Position numbers and translations under genes: made by a program
Shown here: one piece after another, positions 1 to 11,021 of the stretch
Numbering within the stretch: the first letter of the stretch is position 1
Layout: each line of letters opens with the position of its first letter
From: Roseovarius sp.
GTDB lineage: Bacteria > Pseudomonadota > Alphaproteobacteria > Rhodobacterales > Rhodobacteraceae
Length of the DNA: 64,000 bases
Assembly (NCBI GenBank): GCA_029212365.1
Contig: JARGOC010000017.1
Span: forward strand, 1-64,000
Direction of reading: 5' to 3'
The notes under the pieces: generated by a model
What the model saw: only the letters and a program-made list of their open reading frames with translations
The model's database searches: none
What the model was told of the DNA's origin: nothing

Positions 1-376
1 CGGGCTGGAGTGGCGAGTGCTCGCTCAGATCGGTGCCGGGGCCATACACTCCGGCGGAGGACAGATGAATAACGCGCGGGGCACCGGTCAGCCGGGCCAG
101 GGTGTTGGTTGCGCTGACCAGATCGGCATTTTGCGCCAACTCGACCGTACTGCCAGATGTCACCCCCCAAAGCCCCACAACCATGTCCGCCGCTGGCAAG
201 TCATTGGGAATGCTCATTGCATCAAAGGCGGGGATGTCACTGTTGCCTGATCGTGCGGCAAACAAAACCTGTGCCAACGGCGGTTTCGCCGCCAGGGTCG
301 CGCCGCGCAACAGACGGCCCAGACGGCCGTTGGAACCGGTGATCAGAATGCGGGGGAAATGCGGTGTTTTGGTCAC
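1..376 (-). CDS. NAD-dependent epimerase/dehydratase family protein (5' part only)
   Basis: The gene runs off the left edge of the window, so only the first 125 codons are visible. Reading starts at a GTG at 376-374 and gives a protein beginning MTKTPHFPRILITGSNGRLG. The ITGSNGRLG stretch at residues 11-19 is the glycine-rich NAD(P)-binding loop of the extended SDR/epimerase fold. Further in, a segment reading VIHLSSAGVYGPG carries the Ser-x(n)-Tyr environment typical of nucleotide-sugar epimerases such as GalE/RfbB. Which sugar it acts on cannot be told. It is transcribed divergently from the polysaccharide-export gene at 485, so a joint role in surface polysaccharide is possible but is inference. 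Confidence 0.75.
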   Translation of the reverse strand, partial: MTKTPHFPRILITGSNGRLGRLLRGATLAAKPPLAQVLFAARSGNSDIPAFDAMSIPNDLPAADMVVGLWGVTSGSTVELAQNADLVSATNTLARLTGAPRVIHLSSAGVYGPGTDLSEHSPLQP

Positions 377-484
377 GATTTTACCGAGTCTTCCGTAAGG
401 GTCAGATTTGGATTGTATACCAGCCCTTGAGCAGGATAGGGAATATGCGGAATATATGGTATTCATACGCTCCTGGGGGACACT

Positions 485-1603
485 TTGGCCAATCTATCTC
501 GATCCGCTATTTTACTTGGATTCAGCCTGTTCGTCGCCGCCTGTGGGGTGCCCCGTGGGGCGGCTCTGCAATCGGAAGTTCTGAACGAAAGCGAATCCGA
601 AAACCCGACATTTCAAGTGGTTGAAGTGTCGCGCGATATGACCGATGCGCTGTCCGAATGGCCCGCTACCGGCTGGCATGGGCACTACCACTGGTTTGGC
701 CGCGATCATGGCCCTGACAGCTCGGTGATTCAGGCCGGTGATATGCTGACCATCGTGGTGTGGGACAATCAGGACAACTCGTTGTTATCGGGTCTTGATT
801 CCAAACAAACTGTGCTGCCCCCAATGACAGTCTCCTCGTCAGGCAAGATTTTCATGCCCTATGTGGGGGATGTGCATGTGCGCGGCCTGTCACAGCCAGC
901 GGCCCGATCACGTTTGCAAAATGCCTTGGTTGAAATTTCACCCTCGGCGCAGGTTCAGCTTTCGGTACAGCCGGGGCGGAACAATTCTGTGGATATGGTC
1001 AGTGGCGTTGGTAAACCCGGGCGCTACCCGTTGGAGAATCGCAACACCAAAATCCTGACAGCGATGGCATTGGGCGGTGGCATTTCCAACACCCTACGTC
1101 ACCCGCTGGTGCGTCTGCAACGCGGCGGCAAAACCTATGAAACACGTGCTGATGCACTGCTGGCGGATGCCTCGCGCAATGTGCGGCTGCGCGGTGGTGA
1201 TCAGATTTCTGTGGTCGAGGACGACCGGACATTCAATGTGCTGGGTGCGGCCGCCGAAGAGAGCGTGATTTACTTTGAGAAAGAACAAATGACCGCGATG
1301 GAAGCCATGTCAGCCATGGGCGGTTTGAACGATGCGCGCGCAGATCCTAAGGGCATTCTTATCCTGCGGGAATATGACGGCGATGATCTGAAGCCGGGCA
1401 ATGCAGGCCCGGATATGCAGCAGGTGGTCTTTACGATTGATCTGACGTCGGCAGATGGGTTGTTTGCAGCCCGGCAATTCCTGATCAATCCGCAAGACAC
1501 ATTGCTGGCAACAGAATCGCCGGTGGCATCTGCCCGCACCATCCTGAGCCTGTTCGGCACAGTCGTTGGGGCCGGGGCAACAGTCAACTCCATCGCAAAC
1601 TAA
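485..1603 (+). CDS. polysaccharide export outer-membrane lipoprotein (Wza/KpsD/BexD type)
   Basis: A 372-residue protein read from a TTG start. Residues 1-20 form a lipoprotein signal ending in the lipobox FVAAC, so Cys20 should be lipidated and the protein sent to the outer membrane. Around residues 75-165 (QAGDMLTIVVWDNQDNS...) lies a poly-export domain, followed by SLBB-like beta-grasp repeats (VSGVGKPGRYPLENRN; FNVLGAAAEESVIYFEKEQ). This is the usual order of the channel-forming export protein that lets capsule or exopolysaccharide across the outer membrane. No Wzc-type kinase or other capsule gene is beside it in the window. A repeat element and a strong terminator follow directly, so it is probably transcribed alone. 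Confidence 0.88.
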   Translation: MANLSRSAILLGFSLFVAACGVPRGAALQSEVLNESESENPTFQVVEVSRDMTDALSEWPATGWHGHYHWFGRDHGPDSSVIQAGDMLTIVVWDNQDNSLLSGLDSKQTVLPPMTVSSSGKIFMPYVGDVHVRGLSQPAARSRLQNALVEISPSAQVQLSVQPGRNNSVDMVSGVGKPGRYPLENRNTKILTAMALGGGISNTLRHPLVRLQRGGKTYETRADALLADASRNVRLRGGDQISVVEDDRTFNVLGAAAEESVIYFEKEQMTAMEAMSAMGGLNDARADPKGILILREYDGDDLKPGNAGPDMQQVVFTIDLTSADGLFAARQFLINPQDTLLATESPVASARTILSLFGTVVGAGATVNSIAN

Positions 1604-1607
1604 AAAC

Positions 1608-1658
1608 TAAAGCGTTTCATATCAAACTGGTAAGCCAGATTTTATGCGAAACGCCTTA
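1608..1658. repeat. palindromic repeat, family A, copy 1
   Basis: A 51-bp imperfect palindrome begins five bases after the preceding stop codon. Its outer arms are TAAAGCGTTTC and GAAACGCCTTA and its inner arms CTGG and CCAG. Related sequence is found at 22345-22397 and 26960-27006, and a half copy at 25259-25275. All three full copies sit directly at the 3' end of a gene, which suggests a mobile or amplified palindromic unit tolerated, or used, at transcript ends. Confidence 0.6.
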
Positions 1659-1670
1659 GATACCAGTCAC

Positions 1671-1716
1671 AATGAAAACCGGCCCTGCACATGATGCGCA
1701 GGGCCGGTTTTCATTT
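1671..1716 (+). terminator. rho-independent terminator after the export gene
   Basis: A perfect 18-bp inverted repeat (AATGAAAACCGGCCCTGC at 1671-1688, its complement at 1698-1715) encloses a 9-base loop. The right arm ends in GGTTTTCATTT, so the hairpin closes next to a U-rich stretch. The symmetry lets it work on both strands. On the plus strand it ends the export transcript; the gyrA transcript arriving from the right on the minus strand would also meet it. Confidence 0.85.
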
Positions 1717-1892
1717 ACGTGTCTGAAGTGCCGGGCAATCAGTTACTTGTGATGATGCGCCATTGCAAAACTCGCACAACATGCAAGGCGTTATGAGGTG
1801 TGATTGGGGGTGGCCCGTCAGTGGAAGGGCAGCCGACAACCCGCGCTGAGGTGTCAGTGATCACACCAACACCAACACCAACGCGCGGCGGT

Positions 1893-4649
1893 TTACTCGG
1901 ACGCAGGTTCCACCACCACGTCGGTTTCTTCCTCATCTTCACCCTGATCCGCGATCCAGGCGACAGAGACAACAACCTCGTTCTTACCGGTGTCAAACAC
2001 CTTCACACCACCAGCACTGCGCGAGCGGAAGGAAATCCCCTCAACCGGCACACGGATGGATTGCCCTTTGGAGGTGGCCAGCATGATCTGATCTGCCAAC
2101 TCCACCGGGAAGGATGCCACCAGCGCGCCGCCACGCATCGCCTTGTCCATGGCCTGAACACCCATGCCGCCACGCCCGCGTACGGGATAATCGTGGGACG
2201 AGCTGAGCTTTCCAGCCCCCTGAGCTGCGATGGTCAGGATCAGGTTTTCAGCGGCTTTCATTTCATCAAAGCGCTCGGTGGAAATGCTTGCGTTTTCATT
2301 GCCTTCTTCGTCATTGCTCACCTCATCATCGGATGCGCCAGCCTGTTGGCGGCGCATCTTCAAATAGGCGGCACGTTCATCGGCGGTGGCGTCAAAATGG
2401 CGGATCACAGACATCGAGACAACCGCATCATCCCCTTGCAGCTTAATGCCGCGAACCCCGGTGGAATCGCGCCCCTTAAAAACGCGTACCTCAGTTGTGG
2501 GGAAACGAATGGCGCGGCCAGACGTGGTGACCAGCATCACGTCATCATCCTCAGAACAGATGCGCGCATTGACCAGCTTGGTGCCGTCATCGGGCAGTTT
2601 CATCGCAATCTTGCCGTTGGATTTCACGTTGGTGAAGTCAGACAAGGCATTGCGGCGCACACCGCCCGCAGAGGTGGCAAAGAAGATTTGCAGGTCTTGC
2701 CATTCGTCTTCGGGCACATCGACAGGCATGATAGCTGCGATGCTAACCCCTTGGGGGATCGGCAGAATATTGATAATCGCCTTGCCCTTGGAGGTGCGCC
2801 CACCCTGTGGCAAGCGCCATGTCTTCAGCTTGTAGACCATGCCATCGGTGGTAAAGAACAATAGCTGCGTATGTGTGTTGGCCACAAACAGCGTGGTGAC
2901 AACATCGTCTTCTTTCAAACCACTGCCGGATACGCCTTTGCCGCCACGCTTTTGGGCACGGAAATCGGCCAGGGCGGTGCGTTTGATGTAACCGGATTCA
3001 GTGACTGTGACGACCATGTCCTGACTTTCGATCAGGTCTTCGTCTTCCATGTCACCGGACCAATCGACAATTTCGGTGCGCCGCGGCACGGCGAACAGCT
3101 CTTTCACTTCGCGCAGCTCGTCCGAAATGATGCCCATAATCCGCTCGCGCGAGGCAAGGATCGCGAGGTATTCTTTGATCTTGCCGGCCAGTTCTTGCAG
3201 CTCGTCGGTGACTTCCTTGACCCCGATCTGGGTCAGGCGTTGCAGGCGCAATTCCAGAATGGCGCGGGCTTGGGTTTCGGACAGGTTGTAGGTGCCATCA
3301 TCGTTGGCGGTATGAGTCGGATCATCAATCAGCGCGATATATTCAAGGATATCGCCCGCTGGCCATGCGCGGGTCATCAGCCGTTCACGGGCCTCGGCGG
3401 CATCGGCAGAGCTGCGGATGGTGGCGACGATCTCATCAACATTGGTGACAGCCACGGCCAGACCACACAACACATGCGAGCGCTCGCGCGCTTTGCGCAG
3501 ATCAAAGGCGGTGCGCCGCGCAACGACTTCTTCGCGGAAGGCGATAAAGGCGGACAGAAAGCCATAAAGCGTCAGTTGTTCAGGCCGACCGCCATTCAGC
3601 GCCAGCATGTTGCAGCCAAAATAAGTTTGCATCGGCGTGAAGCGGAACAGCTGGTTCAGCACCACTTCGGCGGTGGCATCACGTTTGAGCTCAACAACAA
3701 CACGAACTCCATTGCGGTCACTTTCGTCCTGAACGTGGCTGATGCCTTCGATCTTTTTGTCGCGTGCGGCCTCGGCGATCTTTTCGATCATCGTGGCTTT
3801 GTTCACCTGATAGGGAATCTCATCAATAACAATGGCGTAGCGGTCTTTCCTAATCTCCTCAACGCGGGTCTTGGAGCGGATGATGACGCTGCCACGCCCC
3901 TCAAGATAGGCCTTTCGCGCACCAGAGCGGCCCAGCATGATACCCCCTGTCGGAAAATCGGGGCCAGGCACATATTCAATCAGATCTTCTGTGCTTAGGT
4001 CTGGGTTGTCGATCAGGGCTAATGTGGCATCCACCACTTCGCCAAGGTTATGGGGCGGAATGTTGGTGGCCATACCCACAGCGATACCGCCGGCACCATT
4101 GACCAGCATGTTGGGGAAACGGGCAGGCAGCACCGTCGGCTCGCGGTCTTTGCCGTCGTAGTTGTCCTGAAAATTGACAGTGTCTTTTTCGATGTCCGCC
4201 AGCAGATAGGCGGCAGGTTTGTCCATGCGCACTTCGGTGTAGCGCATGGCCGCCGCATTATCGCCGTCCATCGAGCCAAAGTTGCCTTGCCCATCCAGCA
4301 GCGGCAACGACATGGAGAAATCCTGCGCCATGCGCACCAGAGCATCATAAATCGCGCTGTCACCGTGGGGGTGGTATTTACCCATGACATCACCCACGGG
4401 GCGTGCCGATTTGCGGTAGGGCTTGTCATGGCCATTGTTGGTTTCAAACATGGCGTACATGATGCGCCGATGCACCGGTTTCAGACCATCACGCAGATCG
4501 GGAATTGCACGGCTGACGATCACGCTCATGGCGTAATCCAGATAGGAGGTTTTCATCTCCTCTTCGATTGTGACGGAAGGCCCGTCATAGATCGGCCGCT
4601 CAGGCGGAGTTTCGTCAGCGTTTTCAGGTGTTTCTGGGGTGTCGTTCAC
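1893..4649 (-). CDS. gyrA: DNA gyrase subunit A
   Basis: 918 residues, a normal alphaproteobacterial length. GyrA cuts and rejoins DNA in the A2B2 gyrase that introduces negative supercoils. The winged-helix region carries the quinolone-determining segment [10 protein letters not shown], with Ser98 and Asp102 matching E. coli Ser83 and Asp87. Both are the drug-sensitive type. The catalytic tyrosine is Tyr137 in [11 protein letters not shown]. The C-terminal beta-pinwheel has the GyrA box as QKRGGKG, and a long acidic insert ([17 protein letters not shown]) lies in the C-terminal half. The protein ends in an acidic tail. gyrB is not in the window. Downstream of the stop, at 1864-1881, are three exact CACCAA hexamers of no known meaning. 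Confidence 0.98.
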   Translation of the reverse strand: MNDTPETPENADETPPERPIYDGPSVTIEEEMKTSYLDYAMSVIVSRAIPDLRDGLKPVHRRIMYAMFETNNGHDKPYRKSARPVGDVMGKYHPHGDSAIYDALVRMAQDFSMSLPLLDGQGNFGSMDGDNAAAMRYTEVRMDKPAAYLLADIEKDTVNFQDNYDGKDREPTVLPARFPNMLVNGAGGIAVGMATNIPPHNLGEVVDATLALIDNPDLSTEDLIEYVPGPDFPTGGIMLGRSGARKAYLEGRGSVIIRSKTRVEEIRKDRYAIVIDEIPYQVNKATMIEKIAEAARDKKIEGISHVQDESDRNGVRVVVELKRDATAEVVLNQLFRFTPMQTYFGCNMLALNGGRPEQLTLYGFLSAFIAFREEVVARRTAFDLRKARERSHVLCGLAVAVTNVDEIVATIRSSADAAEARERLMTRAWPAGDILEYIALIDDPTHTANDDGTYNLSETQARAILELRLQRLTQIGVKEVTDELQELAGKIKEYLAILASRERIMGIISDELREVKELFAVPRRTEIVDWSGDMEDEDLIESQDMVVTVTESGYIKRTALADFRAQKRGGKGVSGSGLKEDDVVTTLFVANTHTQLLFFTTDGMVYKLKTWRLPQGGRTSKGKAIINILPIPQGVSIAAIMPVDVPEDEWQDLQIFFATSAGGVRRNALSDFTNVKSNGKIAMKLPDDGTKLVNARICSEDDDVMLVTTSGRAIRFPTTEVRVFKGRDSTGVRGIKLQGDDAVVSMSVIRHFDATADERAAYLKMRRQQAGASDDEVSNDEEGNENASISTERFDEMKAAENLILTIAAQGAGKLSSSHDYPVRGRGGMGVQAMDKAMRGGALVASFPVELADQIMLATSKGQSIRVPVEGISFRSRSAGGVKVFDTGKNEVVVSVAWIADQGEDEEETDVVVEPASE

Positions 4650-4852
4650 GTTGCGGCCTGTCCTGTCGGAAACATCTATATTTTGTTACAAAAACTATAT
4701 CAGAGACAGGATGTAGGGTGCAATGCCTGTCTACTCACCCGATTGGCAGCCAGCACACCATACTGATAACATGCTGTATTCATTGAAAAGTAATTTTTTT
4801 TGGTCATGATGGGATGCAGAGCAGGCAATCACAACCAAAAAGGGTGCACAAA

Positions 4853-5122
4853 ATGCAGGTTTCAGAAACCGAAATGATGCTTAAGGGGTATGGGCTGACC
4901 ACGGCGGAGTTTTTCTATCACATGCCTGATTACATTCATGTGCTGAACACGTTCATCTGGCAGGAGTATGATCTGGCTCCGGATCATCCGAAGTTGTTTG
5001 AATTCGTCGAGTTTTGGCAGCGTGAAATCGACGGCCCATTGCATTCCGTCAAGTTTACGCACCGCAAGATGATCTCGCCGGGGGAATGGCGCAATGTGGT
5101 TGGAGAGCTGACTCTGCATTAA
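4853..5122 (+). CDS. usg: Usg family protein (function unknown)
   Basis: 89 residues if read from the ATG at 4853; an in-frame ATG at 4814 would add 13 residues of unlikely composition. The sequence MLKGYGLTTAEFFYHMPDY, then TFIWQEYDLAPDHP, then DGPLHSVKFTHRKMISPGEWR is the full pattern of the Usg family, a small soluble protein found almost only in alphaproteobacteria. Its biochemical role is not known to me. It is divergent from gyrA, with about 200 bp between the two start codons. A minus-strand terminator for the next gene lies just past its stop. Confidence 0.9.
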   Translation: MQVSETEMMLKGYGLTTAEFFYHMPDYIHVLNTFIWQEYDLAPDHPKLFEFVEFWQREIDGPLHSVKFTHRKMISPGEWRNVVGELTLH

Positions 5123-5132
5123 GGCCCGCACA

Positions 5133-5159
5133 GGAAAAACCCGCCTGCGAACAGGCGGG
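5133..5159 (-). terminator. rho-independent terminator of the SYLF gene
   Basis: CCCGCCTG (5140-5147), loop CGAA, CAGGCGGG (5152-5159). Read on the minus strand the hairpin is followed by GTTTTTCC, a good U tract. It therefore serves the gene ending at 5189, not usg. Confidence 0.8.
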
Positions 5160-5188
5160 GCATACTCGTCAACATCGACCCGAGAAGC

Positions 5189-5749
5189 TTAGGGGATGAT
5201 GCGGGTGTATTTCATGCCTTCAAGTGACACACCGGCCAGCAAGCCTGCCTGACCAAAGATCACAGCCACCACAGGTGACGATGATGTGGTTGTTTCGGCA
5301 CGAAGGTTTTCGCCAATGTCATTAAAGACATATTCGATGTCCGCGCCCGCGGCCCAGCCCGAGGAACGGCGGAACTTCGACAAGGCGTCTTCGGTCATGA
5401 AGAACAGGACGTGGGCAAATTGCTGTGCGCCGATCTGTAGGCCAACGCTGCCTTTGGTGGCTGAATAGTAATCCACCGTGGTCCCGCCCACACGCAATGC
5501 GCCGCGACCATAGCCACCACCGGCAATAAAGCCAGCCTCGGTGACAAGCGGCATGACCAACATGCCCGCAGCCTTACCGGCCAGATCCTGCGTGTTGGGA
5601 TAATTGGTGTAGAGATAGTTCAGCGTTGTGTCAGCGCGCGCGTCGATGCGCGGTGCACCATTGCTGCCGATGCCATTGCCGCAAGCCGCCAGAAGGGGCG
5701 TGCCCGCAAGCGCACCAAGGGTAAATGTGCGTCTGTTAAGATGTGTCAT
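5189..5749 (-). CDS. SYLF (Ysc84) domain lipoprotein
   Basis: 186 residues from the ATG at 5749 (MTHLNRRTFTLGALAG). The N-terminus combines a twin-arginine-like RR with a lipobox ending in LLAAC, so it is probably a lipoprotein. The rest, from DTTLNYLYTNYPNTQDLAGKA onward, is a SYLF domain: GMLVMPLVTEAGFIAGGGYGRGAL, SVGLQIGAQQFAHVLFFMT and a C-terminal AVIFGQAGLLAGVSLEGMKYTRI. In eukaryotic Ysc84/SH3YL1 the domain binds phosphoinositides; in bacteria the role is unknown. It is followed by its own terminator. hemB lies upstream in the same orientation, about 135 bp away. Confidence 0.85.
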   Translation of the reverse strand: MTHLNRRTFTLGALAGTPLLAACGNGIGSNGAPRIDARADTTLNYLYTNYPNTQDLAGKAAGMLVMPLVTEAGFIAGGGYGRGALRVGGTTVDYYSATKGSVGLQIGAQQFAHVLFFMTEDALSKFRRSSGWAAGADIEYVFNDIGENLRAETTTSSSPVVAVIFGQAGLLAGVSLEGMKYTRIIP

Positions 5750-5884
5750 GTTGACTGCTCGTTTATGTTGCCTGACTGATATGTCGGTCTTTTGCTGACC
5801 GATCTGCCACACAGTATAGGGGCAGGGCGCGCGCCTGTCACTAAGGATTGTGATTTGTGCGCGGGTTGGCGCTTAGATGTCAGA

Positions 5885-6880
<996 letters not shown>

Positions 6881-7000
6881 GATTTTGCCTTTAAGATAAC
6901 GATTGCCACTGAGTGACACGGAAATTCGAGCATCTCAAGGGTAGGAATTGCCGCGCTGCCCGGTTAAGAGAAGCAAATCCCCGGAATTTGAGGCGCAGGT

Positions 7001-7528
7001 TTGGACTGGTACGAAAGCGTTTTTGAACTCATCGACATGCGCAGTTTTTCGAACCTCTGGTTCTGGATTGCACTGGCTGTGCTGTGGTCATCCGTGAGTC
7101 ATTGGGTGCTGGGGGTGCCATGGGATATGGTGCTGCGCGCGCGCAAGGAGCAAGACGGCGAGGCAGTGGATGATCTGATGGATCTGGTGCGCATCAATGT
7201 GAACCGCATTTTGTACATCACGCAGGCCTCGGGCCTTTTGACGGTCGGATTTATCAGTTTTGCACTGACGGCGATGTTTACCCTTGGCTTTTACTACCAC
7301 AATGAATTTGCGCAGGCGTTGTTTTTGCTGGGGTTTCCTATGGCATTGGTGGCGCTGTTGTCTGTGTCGACAGCGCAAAAAATACGCAAATTAGAACCCG
7401 AGGGCGAAGTCCTGTTCAAACGGCTCAGCCTGCACCGGGTGTTCACCCAAATCATCGGCATGGCCTCTATTTTTGTGACAGCGATCTGGGGAATGTTGCA
7501 AAACATGACCGCCAGTGTGTTGTTCTGA
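7001..7528 (+). CDS. integral membrane protein, four predicted TM segments
   Basis: 175 residues from a TTG start (MDWYESVFELIDMRSFSNLW) with GAGG seven bases upstream; an internal ATG at 7037 is the alternative. Hydrophobic segments lie near residues 18-38, 75-95, 100-125 and 148-170, with a charged loop between the first two (RARKEQDGEAVDDLMDLVR). I recall relatives in Rhodobacterales labelled 'component of SufBCD complex'. Nothing in this sequence supports a role in Fe-S assembly, so I leave the function open. It lies 26 bp before mfd and may be transcribed with it. Confidence 0.7.
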   Translation: MDWYESVFELIDMRSFSNLWFWIALAVLWSSVSHWVLGVPWDMVLRARKEQDGEAVDDLMDLVRINVNRILYITQASGLLTVGFISFALTAMFTLGFYYHNEFAQALFLLGFPMALVALLSVSTAQKIRKLEPEGEVLFKRLSLHRVFTQIIGMASIFVTAIWGMLQNMTASVLF

Positions 7529-7554
7529 TTGCCCGCGCTTGATGCAAAACGGCT

Positions 7555-10500
7555 ATGACTTTCCCACATCATATCACCGTCAGTGGCGCGCCCGAGGGCT
7601 ATGACGCTCAGCTGATCCTGCGCGAGATTGAAAAGACCGGCGCGCCGGTTTGCCATGTGGCACGTGATGACAAACGCATGGCCGCCATGGCCGAGGCCTT
7701 GCGGTTCTTTGCCCCTGATATGCCCATTGTGCAGTTTCCGGGGTGGGATTGCCTGCCCTATGATCGCACATCGCCCAATGCTGATATTTCGGCGGCGCGT
7801 ATGGCCACGCTGGCGGGGCTGGTGCACCAGATGCCCAGCCAATATGTGCTGCTGACCACGTTGAATGGGGCCACGCAACGTGTGCCTGCCCGCGAGGTTT
7901 TGCGCGAGGCGGCCTTCAAGGCGCAGGTGAACTACCAAATTGACGAGTCGGCTCTGCGCGCCTTTCTGGCCCGTATGGGGTTTAGTCAGGCCCCGACAGT
8001 GATGGAGCCGGGTGATTATGCTGTGCGCGGTGGAATCATTGATATTTACCCCCCCGGAGACAGCGGCCCGGTGCGGCTTGATCTGTTTGGCGATGTGTTG
8101 GATGGCATCCGCCGGTTTGACCCGGCAACCCAGCGCACCATCGAAAAACTGGATGTGATTGAACTGGCGCCTGTATCTGAGGTGATCCTGGATGAGGCCG
8201 CAATCACCCGGTTTCGTCAGAACTACCGGGTTGAATTTGGCGCTGGCGGCGGTGAAGACCCGCTATATGAGGCGGTCAGTGCCGGGCGCAAACATCAAGG
8301 TGTTGAGCATTGGCTGCCGTTTTTCCACAAGTCGCTTGAGACGTTGTTTGACTATTTGCCAGATGTGACCATCAGCCTGGATGATCAAATGGAGGCAGCG
8401 CGCCTGGCACGTTGGGACGCCGTGGCGGATCAATACGGCGCGCGCCAACACGCAATGACCCAGAAAGGGCGCGATGATACGGTGTATAAACCGATTGCGC
8501 CTGAATTGCTGTATCTTGATGATAGCGCATGGAAGGCGGCAGTGGGCGATCGACGCGTGCTGAAGCTGGTGCCTTTGCCACAGGCCCTGGGGCCGGGGGT
8601 GATTGACGCGGGCGGGCGCATAGGGCGTGATTTTGCACCTGAGAGACGACAAGAAAGTATCAGCCTTTTCGGGGCATTAAAGGACCATATTAATGCGCGA
8701 TTGGCCGAATCTCCTGTGCTGTTGGCGTCCTATTCTGAGGGCGCGCGCGAGCGCATGGAGGGCCTGCTTGAGGATGAGGGCCTGATCGGGTCTGTCACGG
8801 TGCACTCTGCCGCCGCGATTGGCCGCCATGGCTTGCACCTGGCGGTTTGGCCGCTGGAACATGGCTTTGCCGCGCCCGATCTGACGGTGATCTCAGAGCA
8901 AGATATCCTGGGTGATCGGCTGATCCGCGCCCCCAAGCGCAAACGCCGGGCCGAGAATTTTCTGAGTGAAGTCCAGAGCCTTTCACCCGGTGATCTGGTG
9001 GTGCATGTGGACCACGGGATCGGCCGCTATCTCGGCATGGAGGTGATCATGGCGGCAGGCGCTGCGCATGAGTGTCTTGTGCTGGAATACGCCGAGGCCG
9101 CAAAGCTGTATTTGCCCGTAGAAAACATCGAATTGCTCAGCCGGTATGGCCATGACGAAGGGCTGCTGGACCGATTGGGCGGCGGGGCGTGGCAATCCAA
9201 GAAGGCCAAGCTGAAGGAACGCATCCGCGAAATGGCGGACAAGCTGATCCGGATTGCAGCCGAGCGCGCCCTGCGCCGCGCCCCGGTGATGGTGCCCGAG
9301 CACCACGCCTGGGAAGAGTTTGCCACCCGGTTTCCCTATCAGGAAACGGAGGATCAGCTGCGCGCCATTGAGGATGTGCTGGGCGATCTGGACGCGGGCA
9401 CGCCGATGGATCGGCTGATCTGTGGCGATGTGGGGTTTGGCAAAACCGAAGTGGCCATGCGCGCGGCCTTTGTCAGTGCGATGAGCGGCAAACAGGTGGC
9501 GGTAATTGCCCCGACAACATTGCTGGCGCGTCAACACTATCAGAGCTTTGCCGAGCGGTTTCGCGGATTTCCCGTCACGGTGCGCCCGCTCAGCCGGTTT
9601 GTCACCGCAGGCGAGGCCAACAAAACCCGCGAAGGCATGGCCAACGGGCAGGTCGATATTGTGATCGGCACCCATGCGCTGCTGGCCAAGAACATCCGGT
9701 TCAAGGACCTGGGTCTGTTGGTGATCGACGAGGAACAACGCTTTGGGGTGGGCCACAAAGAACGCCTGAAAGCGCTGCGCAGTGACGTGCATGTGTTGAC
9801 CCTGACGGCGACGCCCATTCCGCGCACCTTGCAGCTGAGCCTGTCGGGCGTGCGTGATCTGAGCATCATCGGCACGCCCCCCGTAGACCGCCTGTCGATC
9901 CGCACCTATGTGAGCGATTTTGACACGGTGACAATCCGCGAGGCCTTGCTGCGCGAGCATTATCGCGGTGGGCAGTCGTTCTATGTGGTGCCACGGATCA
10001 AAGACCTGCCGGATATCGAGGAATTCCTGAAAACGCAGGTGCCAGAAGTCTCTTATGTGGTGGCACACGGCCAGATGGCGGCGCGTGATCTGGATGACCG
10101 GATGAATGCCTTTTATGACGGCAAATACGATGTGCTGGTGGCCACGACGATTGTCGAATCGGGGCTTGATATCCCCACGGCCAACACGATGGTCATCCAT
10201 CGGGCGGATATGTTTGGGCTGGCGCAGCTCTATCAAATCCGGGGCCGGGTGGGGCGCTCAAAAACCCGCGCATATGCCTATCTGACGACCAAGCCGCGTG
10301 TGCCGCTGACGCCCAGTGCCGAAAAGCGGCTGCGGGTTTTGGGCTCGCTTGATACCTTGGGGGCAGGGTTTACGCTGGCCTCGCAGGACTTGGATATTCG
10401 CGGCGCAGGTAATCTGCTGGGCGAAGAGCAATCCGGCCAGATGCGTGATGTGGGCTATGAGTTGTACCAATCCATGCTGGAAGAGGCGATTGCCAAAATC

Positions 10501-11016
10501 AAAGCCGGGGAATTGGAAGGCCTGTCAGAGGCGGATGATCAATGGGCGCCGCAGATCAACCTTGGTGTGCCGGTGCTGATCCCGGCAACTTATGTGCCTG
10601 ACCTTGATGTGCGCCTTGGATTATATCGCCGCCTCAGTGGGTTACATAGCAAAGTTGAACTTGAGGGTTTTGCGGCTGAACTGATTGACCGCTTTGGCAA
10701 ATTGCCACGCGAAGTCAACATGCTGATGTTGATCGTGCGGATCAAAGCGATGTGTAAAAAGGCCGGAATTGCCAAGCTCGATGGCGGGCCCAAGGGCGGC
10801 ACAATTCAGTTCCACAATGACAAATTTGCCTCGCCGCAAGGGCTGGTGGAGTTCATTCAGGCCCAAGATGGCCTGGCCAAAGTGCGCGATAACAAGATTG
10901 TCGTGCGCCGGGATTGGCGCAAAGAAGGCGACAAGATCAAAGGCGCCTTTGCGATTGCGCGTGATCTGGCCGAGAAGGTTGTGGCCGAAAAGAAGAGGCG
11001 CAAGAAGGCGGGCTGA
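7555..11016 (+). CDS. mfd: transcription-repair coupling factor Mfd
   Basis: 1153 residues, full length. Mfd is a DNA translocase that pushes stalled RNA polymerase off lesions and recruits UvrA. The order is complete: a UvrB-like N-terminal module; the RNA-polymerase interaction (CarD-like) domain starting near LSPGDLVVHVDHGIGRYLGME; the RecG-like motor with Walker A GDVGFGKTEVAMRAAF near residue 625, the DEEQ box (LLVIDEEQRFGVGHKE), TATPIPRTL and the helicase C motifs ATTIVESGLDIP and QIRGRVGRS; and the C-terminal TRCF/D7 domain. Basic residues (KKRRKKAG) end the protein. Its stop is only 5 bp from a degraded gene on the other strand. Confidence 0.98.
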   Translation: MTFPHHITVSGAPEGYDAQLILREIEKTGAPVCHVARDDKRMAAMAEALRFFAPDMPIVQFPGWDCLPYDRTSPNADISAARMATLAGLVHQMPSQYVLLTTLNGATQRVPAREVLREAAFKAQVNYQIDESALRAFLARMGFSQAPTVMEPGDYAVRGGIIDIYPPGDSGPVRLDLFGDVLDGIRRFDPATQRTIEKLDVIELAPVSEVILDEAAITRFRQNYRVEFGAGGGEDPLYEAVSAGRKHQGVEHWLPFFHKSLETLFDYLPDVTISLDDQMEAARLARWDAVADQYGARQHAMTQKGRDDTVYKPIAPELLYLDDSAWKAAVGDRRVLKLVPLPQALGPGVIDAGGRIGRDFAPERRQESISLFGALKDHINARLAESPVLLASYSEGARERMEGLLEDEGLIGSVTVHSAAAIGRHGLHLAVWPLEHGFAAPDLTVISEQDILGDRLIRAPKRKRRAENFLSEVQSLSPGDLVVHVDHGIGRYLGMEVIMAAGAAHECLVLEYAEAAKLYLPVENIELLSRYGHDEGLLDRLGGGAWQSKKAKLKERIREMADKLIRIAAERALRRAPVMVPEHHAWEEFATRFPYQETEDQLRAIEDVLGDLDAGTPMDRLICGDVGFGKTEVAMRAAFVSAMSGKQVAVIAPTTLLARQHYQSFAERFRGFPVTVRPLSRFVTAGEANKTREGMANGQVDIVIGTHALLAKNIRFKDLGLLVIDEEQRFGVGHKERLKALRSDVHVLTLTATPIPRTLQLSLSGVRDLSIIGTPPVDRLSIRTYVSDFDTVTIREALLREHYRGGQSFYVVPRIKDLPDIEEFLKTQVPEVSYVVAHGQMAARDLDDRMNAFYDGKYDVLVATTIVESGLDIPTANTMVIHRADMFGLAQLYQIRGRVGRSKTRAYAYLTTKPRVPLTPSAEKRLRVLGSLDTLGAGFTLASQDLDIRGAGNLLGEEQSGQMRDVGYELYQSMLEEAIAKIKAGELEGLSEADDQWAPQINLGVPVLIPATYVPDLDVRLGLYRRLSGLHSKVELEGFAAELIDRFGKLPREVNMLMLIVRIKAMCKKAGIAKLDGGPKGGTIQFHNDKFASPQGLVEFIQAQDGLAKVRDNKIVVRRDWRKEGDKIKGAFAIARDLAEKVVAEKKRRKKAG

Positions 11017-11021
11017 CCTAT

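Noticed and set aside
1864..1881. CACCAA triple repeat as a regulatory or CRISPR-like repeat
   Set aside because: Only three hexamers in an intergenic gap; too short to interpret.
2871..3998. Long plus-strand frame opposite gyrA
   Set aside because: It lies wholly inside gyrA on the other strand, and its translation resembles no protein; long antisense frames are expected at this GC content.
7001..7528. SufBCD complex component
   Set aside because: The name is attached to similar proteins, but the sequence is a plain membrane protein with no Fe-S assembly motif and no suf genes nearby.
8983..10236. Long minus-strand frame opposite mfd
   Set aside because: Mirror of the mfd codons; His/Arg/Gln-rich composition and no domain.
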